DNA from: DATADD01 sp046262355
GTDB lineage: Bacteria; Actinomycetota; CADDZG01; WHSQ01
DNA length: 18,393 nt
NCBI GenBank assembly: GCA_046262355.1
Contig: JBHEMX010000084.1
Span: forward strand, 1 to 18,393
Direction: 5' to 3'
In this document: one piece after another, positions 14,346 to 18,393 of the stretch
Numbering within the stretch: position 1 is the first letter of the stretch
Layout: the number at the start of each line of letters is the position of its first letter
Notes under the pieces: model-generated
Seen by the model: the letters and a program-made list of their open reading frames with translations, nothing else
Told to the model about the DNA's origin: nothing
Database searches by the model: none
Made by a program: the position numbers and the translations under genes

Positions 14346-15253
14346 TTAGGGACCGCTCTCGGACGCCCCGCCGATCCGGTGCTCGGCTGCCTCCTCGACG
14401 AGGGTCAGCAGCGCTGAGTGGTCGTGCCCACCGCGACCCTGGACTTGGAGCGTCTGCAGCATCTGGTCGACGATCGCGGTCACCGGCAGCGCGACCCCAG
14501 CCGCGCGAGCGGTGGCGAGCGCGATGCCGAGGTCCTTGTGGTGGAGCTCGACGCGAAAGCCCGGGTCGAAGTCGTGTTCGAGGAAGTTCGACCGCTTGGC
14601 CTCCATGACCTTGGTGCCCCCAAGTCCGCCCGACACGGCCTCGATGACCTTGGCCGGATCGACGCCCGCCTTGGAGCCGAGCACCAGCGCCTCGCTCACG
14701 GCTTCGATCACGATGGCGACGATGATCTGATTGCAGGCCTTGACGATCTGGCCGGTTCCGACCTCCCCCACATGGACCGCGCTGCCCATGGAGGTGAAGA
14801 TCGGCTCGGCCCGGCGAAGTCTTCGGCGGCGCCACCGACCATGATCGAAAGCTTCCCTTCGACGGCGCCGGGCTCGCCCCCGCTGACCGGCGCATCGAGC
14901 ATCCCGACGCCCCGCCCGCGCGCCGCTCTCGCAAGCTCTTTGGTCACGAGTGGAGAGATCGTGCTCATGTCGATAACCAGGTCACCTTCACGTGCGCCCG
15001 CGAGGACGCCGGCATCACCTCCGACCACCTCTTGGACCTGCGGCGAGTCCGGCAGCATGGTGATGACGACGTCGCTGGCCTCGGCGACCGCCCGAGGACT
15101 GTCCGCGGACCGGGCCCCATCTCTCGCGAGCTCGTCGACGGGCTCGCTGCTGCGGCTGTGAACGACGAGCTCGTGCCCCGCCTTGATGAGGTTGCGGGCC
15201 ATGGGCTTGCCCATGATGCCCAGACCTATGAACCCGATCCTTTCCTCGGCCAC
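14346..15253 (-). CDS. garR: 2-hydroxy-3-oxopropionate (tartronate semialdehyde) reductase, one frameshift
   Basis: NAD(P)H-dependent reductase of the 3-hydroxyisobutyrate dehydrogenase family. In the glycerate pathway it turns tartronate semialdehyde into D-glycerate. The GTG at 15253 has GGGGAGGG just upstream. The first frame gives RIGFIGLGIMGKPMARNLIK (Rossmann motif) and DAPVSGGEPGAVEGKLSIMV, but derails after AAEDFA. The next frame resumes at EPIFTSMGSAVHVGEVGTG and continues through the catalytic-lysine segment GQIVKACNQ to a stop at 14346. One extra base near 14808-14814 restores a 302-residue protein of normal length. A 3-hydroxyisobutyrate dehydrogenase is possible, but GarR/GlxR fits the malate synthase context. 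It follows lutC by 67 bases, so it is probably the last gene of that operon. Confidence 0.82.
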
Positions 15254-15320
15254 TTGCCCTCCCCTAGCTACGGTTCCAGTTCTCTCGGCAACCTGGAATG
15301 ACCCCTGCACGCGAGAAGCC

Positions 15321-15968
15321 TTAGCGCACGATCACCACCTCGAGGTTGCGGGGGCCGTGAACTCCCTCCACGCGATTCAGCTCGATGTCCGAAGTCGCGG
15401 AGGGACCCGAGATGAATGTAACGGGACGACCTTCGCTTCGAACGCCGGCTTCGAGGCGCGCCAAAGCTACGGGCACCAGACCCACGATCTGATCCGACCG
15501 CACGACGCAGAGGTGGTAGTCGGGAACGAGCGTGAGCGCGCGACGTCCCTGTCCGGGCCCTCCATCGAGCACGATGGTGCCGGTCTGTGCGATGGCCACT
15601 GCGCAACCGGTCAGCACACCGTCGGCGGAATCGAGCTCGCCGTCGGTCAGTCCGTCGTCTCTCAGGGCCTCGATCCCAGCGGGGATCCAGTCGTCGGGAA
15701 GGTCCGCGGGCAGGACCAAGCGAGCAACCGCACGCGCGCGGCAACGCTGCCGGATCGTGTCGGCCAGCTCCGCAGCAGCGATGCGATGAACCGTGACCCT
15801 GTACTCCGCGATGCGCTCGGCGAACAGGGCCACGAGTTTCTTGGCGGGAAGGTCAGATGTGTGGAGGTAGGAACGCTCCACGACGACATCTCGAGGACGC
15901 TCGTCCGCAGGCACATCGCGGAGAGCGGATCGGATGCGTTCGAGGATCTCGCGGCGCGCGCCGCTCAT
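15321..15968 (-). CDS. lutC: lactate utilization protein C (LutC)
   Basis: A 215-residue LUD-domain protein (DUF162 family), one of the three cytosolic subunits that oxidise L-lactate to pyruvate in the Bacillus LutABC system. It opens MSGARREILERIRSALRDVP and carries GCAVAIAQTGTIVLDGG and a C-terminal TFISGPSATSDIELNRVEGV-HGP segment, all typical of LutC. The ATG at 15968 overlaps the lutB stop by 4 bases (ATGA), a sign of translational coupling. A longer reading to 16706 is a shadow of lutB. Confidence 0.92.
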   Translation of the reverse strand: MSGARREILERIRSALRDVPADERPRDVVVERSYLHTSDLPAKKLVALFAERIAEYRVTVHRIAAAELADTIRQRCRARAVARLVLPADLPDDWIPAGIEALRDDGLTDGELDSADGVLTGCAVAIAQTGTIVLDGGPGQGRRALTLVPDYHLCVVRSDQIVGLVPVALARLEAGVRSEGRPVTFISGPSATSDIELNRVEGVHGPRNLEVVIVR

Positions 15969-17398
15969 CCTCGTGACCTCCACCAGTCCCGGAACGTCTG
16001 GTGAGCAACGGGCGTCGCATCGCGCGTCGCGGTCCAACCCGAGAGCTTGCCCGGCAGGTGGCGGATGCCTCCCCGACGCACCAGAGGCCACTGGCCCACT
16101 CGGGCCAGCTTCTGAGCCTTCTCCAGGCGCTCGGGGTCCGAGAAGGTCCACGCCATCACGCGCATGACGAGGTTCTCGACGTCTGCGTGGGCCGCCAGGC
16201 CACCGTTGTCCTGGCGATTCCGGACCAGCCGGCCGCGGAGGTGGACGAGCACCTCGGGGATGTTGATCTTCACCGGGCACACCTCGTAACAGGCGCCGCA
16301 CAACGTGGACGCGTACGGCAAGGAGCCCGCTCTCTCGAAGCCCACGAGCTGAGGGGTGAGGATCGCCCCGATCGGCCCTGGATAGACGGAGCCGTATGCA
16401 TGGCCACCGGTCCGTTCGTACACGGGACAGACGTTCAGGCACGCGCTGCACCGGATGCAGTTCAGCGCTTGACGTCCGATGCCGTCGCCGAGGACGTCGG
16501 TCCGGCCGTTGTCCAGCAGCACCAGGTGGAACTCCTGCGGCCCATCGCCGTCGGTCACGCCCGTCCACAAAGAGGTGTAGGGGTTCATGCGTTCGCCGGT
16601 GGACGACCGCGGCAAGAGCTGAAGGAAGACCTCCAGGTCCTGCCACGTCGGCACCAGCTTCTCGATGCCCATGACCGTTATGAGCACAGGCGGCAGCGTC
16701 GTGCACATCCGTCCGTTACCTTCGGACTCCACGACGCAGATCGTGCCCGTCTCGGCCACGGCGAAGTTCGCCCCGCTGATGCCCACTCGGGCACTCAGGA
16801 ACTTACGCCGCAGGTGCACTCGGGCTGCCTCGGCGAGCTCGGCGGGATCGTCGGAGAGATGGTCGACTTCGAGCTTGCGCAAGAAGAGCTCTCGGATCTC
16901 GGCCCTGTTCTTGTGGATCGCGGGGACCAGGATGTGAGAAGAAGACTCCCCTGCGAGCTGGATTATCAGCTCGGCGAGGTCGGTCTCGATCGGGGTCACG
17001 CCGCCTTTCACAAGCGCGTCGTTCAACCCGATCTCGTCGGTGGTTATCGACTTGACCTTGACCACTTCGTGGGCCCCCTGTTGAGCAACCACCCTCGTGA
17101 CGATGTCGTTGGCCTCCGTCGCGTCGCGCGCCCAGTGCACGTGACCGCCGGCGGCAGTGACGGCCTCTTCGAGCTCGATCAGGTAGCCGTCGAGATGACG
17201 CAGCATGCGTTCCTTGAGTGCCCTGCCCGCCTTACGCAGGTGCTCCCAGTCCGGCAACTCATCGACGACGAGCGCGCGCTTGGCGCGGATCGTCTGCGTC
17301 GCCTTGCCGAGATTGCTCCTCAGCTGCGTGTCGGCTAGTGCGACCCTGGCAGCTTCGGGGAATGTGCGTCCGGGAGCCGCAGATCCGTCCGTGCTCAC
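15965..17398 (-). CDS. lutB: lactate utilization iron-sulfur protein B (LutB)
   Basis: The product is 477 residues, normal for LutB. An N-terminal LUD domain (about 60-300; KVKSITTDEIGLNDAL, SGANFAVAETGTICVVESEG) precedes a ferredoxin-like part with two [4Fe-4S] motifs, CIRCSACLNVCPVY near 315-328 and CGACYEVCPVKINIP near 365-379. It carries electrons in the LutABC 2-hydroxyacid oxidation complex. The GTG at 17398 overlaps the lutA stop by 4 bases (GTGA) and lutC overlaps its end in the same way, so the three are made together. Confidence 0.94.
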   Translation of the reverse strand: MSTDGSAAPGRTFPEAARVALADTQLRSNLGKATQTIRAKRALVVDELPDWEHLRKAGRALKERMLRHLDGYLIELEEAVTAAGGHVHWARDATEANDIVTRVVAQQGAHEVVKVKSITTDEIGLNDALVKGGVTPIETDLAELIIQLAGESSSHILVPAIHKNRAEIRELFLRKLEVDHLSDDPAELAEAARVHLRRKFLSARVGISGANFAVAETGTICVVESEGNGRMCTTLPPVLITVMGIEKLVPTWQDLEVFLQLLPRSSTGERMNPYTSLWTGVTDGDGPQEFHLVLLDNGRTDVLGDGIGRQALNCIRCSACLNVCPVYERTGGHAYGSVYPGPIGAILTPQLVGFERAGSLPYASTLCGACYEVCPVKINIPEVLVHLRGRLVRNRQDNGGLAAHADVENLVMRVMAWTFSDPERLEKAQKLARVGQWPLVRRGGIRHLPGKLSGWTATRDATPVAHQTFRDWWRSRG

Positions 17399-18135
17399 GA
17401 GCCATCGCTCTCAGACGTGGCGAGTATCTCGGCCAGGTGCACGGTCCTCACCCCGGTCTGTCCGCGTCGCAGCGCTCCCCCGATGTGCATCAGACACGAG
17501 TTGTCGGCGGCGACGCAAAGCTCGGCTCGGGTGTCGAGCACATGGCGCACCTTGTCGCTGAGCATCGCTGCCGAGACGTCGGCGTTCTTGAGCGCGAAGG
17601 TGCCGCCGAATCCACAGCACTCGTAAGCCGCCGGCAGCTCGACCAGATCGATGCCCCGTACCGCCTTCAGCAAGCGCAGTGGCGCGTCGCCCACGTTGAG
17701 CATGCGCAGGGAATGGCACGTGGGGTGGTACGTCACGCGGTGGGGGAAATAGGCGCCGACGTCTTCGACGCCGAGCCGGTCGACCAGGAACTCCGACAGC
17801 TCGAATACTCGGGGAGCCAGGGCCTCCACGTCGGCGGCCAGCCGGGCATCTCCAGCCAGCTCTGCGGCCCGTGGATACAGGTCTCGAACCATCCCCACGC
17901 AGGAAGCGGACGGGGAGACGACCGCTTCGGCGTCCGCAAACACATCGACGAAGTGGCGCACGAGTGGGATCGCCTCGCGCTGATAACCGGTGTTGAAATG
18001 GATCTGGCCGCAGCAGGTCTGCCGGAGAGGAAAGGCCACCTCGTGTCCGAGGCGCTCGAGGATGCGCACCACGGCCCTGCCAGTATCCGGGAAGAGCGAG
18101 TCGTTGTAGCAAGTTATGAACAACGAGACGCGCAT
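17395..18135 (-). CDS. lutA: lactate utilization protein A (LutA, CCG-domain Fe-S oxidoreductase)
   Basis: The product is 246 residues, with two cysteine-rich CCG domains: TCCGQIHFNTGY (40-51) with SCVG near 79, and YHPTCHSL (136-143), YECCGFGG (171-178) and DNSCLMHIGG (211-220). This is the LutA/YkgE layout, related to GlcF of glycolate oxidase. The start is ATG at 18135, because MRVSLFITCYND is how the family begins; a GTG at 18150 in the same frame is possible. No strong ribosome site is seen for either. Two consecutive inverted repeats lie between it and malate synthase. Confidence 0.93.
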   Translation of the reverse strand: MRVSLFITCYNDSLFPDTGRAVVRILERLGHEVAFPLRQTCCGQIHFNTGYQREAIPLVRHFVDVFADAEAVVSPSASCVGMVRDLYPRAAELAGDARLAADVEALAPRVFELSEFLVDRLGVEDVGAYFPHRVTYHPTCHSLRMLNVGDAPLRLLKAVRGIDLVELPAAYECCGFGGTFALKNADVSAAMLSDKVRHVLDTRAELCVAADNSCLMHIGGALRRGQTGVRTVHLAEILATSESDGS

Positions 18136-18178
18136 GGTGTGCACCACCACTCAGTCACCGACGTTGAAGGCACGCCTT

Positions 18179-18204
18179 GTGAACACTGCATCCGGCATGT
18201 TCAC
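18179..18204 (-). promoter_or_regulatory. inverted repeat upstream of lutA (operator or attenuator)
   Basis: GTGAACA (18179-18185) and TGTTCAC (18198-18204) are perfect 7-bp arms. Inside, TGC (18187-18189) pairs with GCA (18195-18197), leaving a bulged C and a short loop. It is 44 bases before the lutA ATG. It could be a GntR- or LacI-type operator, or an intercistronic hairpin. Confidence 0.5.
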
Positions 18205-18205
18205 G

Positions 18206-18223
18206 GTGCGCGATCGAGCGCAC
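18206..18223 (-). terminator. hairpin after malate synthase
   Basis: GTGCGC (18206-18211) and GCGCAC (18218-18223) pair around GATCGA, about 30 bases after the malate synthase stop and directly next to the larger inverted repeat. There is no T-run. It is a weak terminator or part of a two-hairpin regulatory element. Confidence 0.4.
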
Positions 18224-18252
18224 GCTTCCCGGATCCCCCAACAGAAGCCGTG

Positions 18253-18393
18253 TCAGTCGAGGTGCTCGTAGGCCGGAAGGGTCAAGAAGTCGACGAACTC
18301 CTCCGAGAGCGCCACCAGCTCGAAGAGGCCGCGCGACTCATCCGCCCGCCCCTGCGAGTAGAAGAACTCGTCACCGACCTCCCGACGGATCCG
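18253..18393 (-). CDS. aceB: malate synthase A, C-terminal end only
   Basis: The last 46 codons run from the window edge to TGA at 18253-18255. The sequence ARGLF-like (RGLFELVALSEEFVDF) followed by LTLPAYEHLD matches the very conserved C-terminus of malate synthase A (EFLTLPAYE). The enzyme condenses glyoxylate with acetyl-CoA to malate. It lies upstream of lutABC on the same strand, 117 bases before the lutA ATG, so it is probably the preceding gene of a glyoxylate/2-hydroxyacid cluster. The active-site residues lie outside the window. Confidence 0.85.
   Translation of the reverse strand, partial: RIRREVGDEFFYSQGRADESRGLFELVALSEEFVDFLTLPAYEHLD

Noticed and set aside
16001..17338. 445-residue plus-strand frame opposite lutB
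   Set aside because: Shadow frame; lutB carries both ferredoxin motifs and couples to lutA and lutC.

Overview
The window is GC-rich and densely coded, and it reads like a chromosomal stretch of an Actinomycetota (actinobacterial) genome. The pointers are a DUF222/13E12-type HNH endonuclease, a LexA box of the actinobacterial/Gram-positive type (GAAC-N4-GTTC), frequent GTG/TTG starts, a DUF6941-like protein and a CapB/CpsD-type tyrosine autokinase. The exact class cannot be fixed from this sequence. There are no rRNA or tRNA genes, no CRISPR array, no insertion sequence and no phage module that I can recognise.

Left block (1-5130). A gene tail lies at 1-81. It is followed on the minus strand by an Aquifex-type aconitase (204-2165), a DUF222-HNH endonuclease (2242-3423) and a secreted DNRLRE-metallophosphoesterase with a Thr/Pro-rich linker (3532-5126, one frameshift). 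The HNH gene has a textbook SOS promoter: a perfect -35, a 17-bp spacer filled by a perfect LexA palindrome, and a -10.

Middle block (5130-8950). This is accessory DNA. A 5'-truncated SpoIIE/PP2C phosphatase remnant and a 5'-truncated PD-(D/E)XK nuclease remnant meet at a junction near 5730-5740. Next comes a convincing c-di-GMP-I (GEMM-I) riboswitch whose 3' end runs into the Shine-Dalgarno of a secreted, highly acidic calcium-binding-repeat protein (6227-7108), closed by a strong hairpin. Then come a DUF6941-like gene, a divergent BrnT-like toxin / ribbon-helix-helix antitoxin pair with a readable promoter, and an unidentified minus-strand fragment.

Right block (8950-18393). A canonical AcnA aconitase (8954-11722) lies downstream of an N-terminally truncated tyrosine autokinase (11817-13025), which abuts a plus-strand membrane-protein fragment. 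A plus-strand AlkZ-like winged-helix protein follows (13198-14289). Last is a minus-strand cluster transcribed from the right edge: malate synthase (3' end only), lutA-lutB-lutC (4-bp stop/start overlaps) and a tartronate-semialdehyde reductase (one frameshift). Together with the two aconitases this suggests a 2-hydroxyacid/glyoxylate-to-TCA theme: LutABC would oxidise lactate or a related 2-hydroxyacid, and malate synthase and the reductase would dispose of glyoxylate-derived carbon.

Three otherwise intact-looking reading frames, and the start of a fourth, each need exactly one extra base to be restored. This pattern looks more like systematic single-base deletions in the assembly than independent gene decay.
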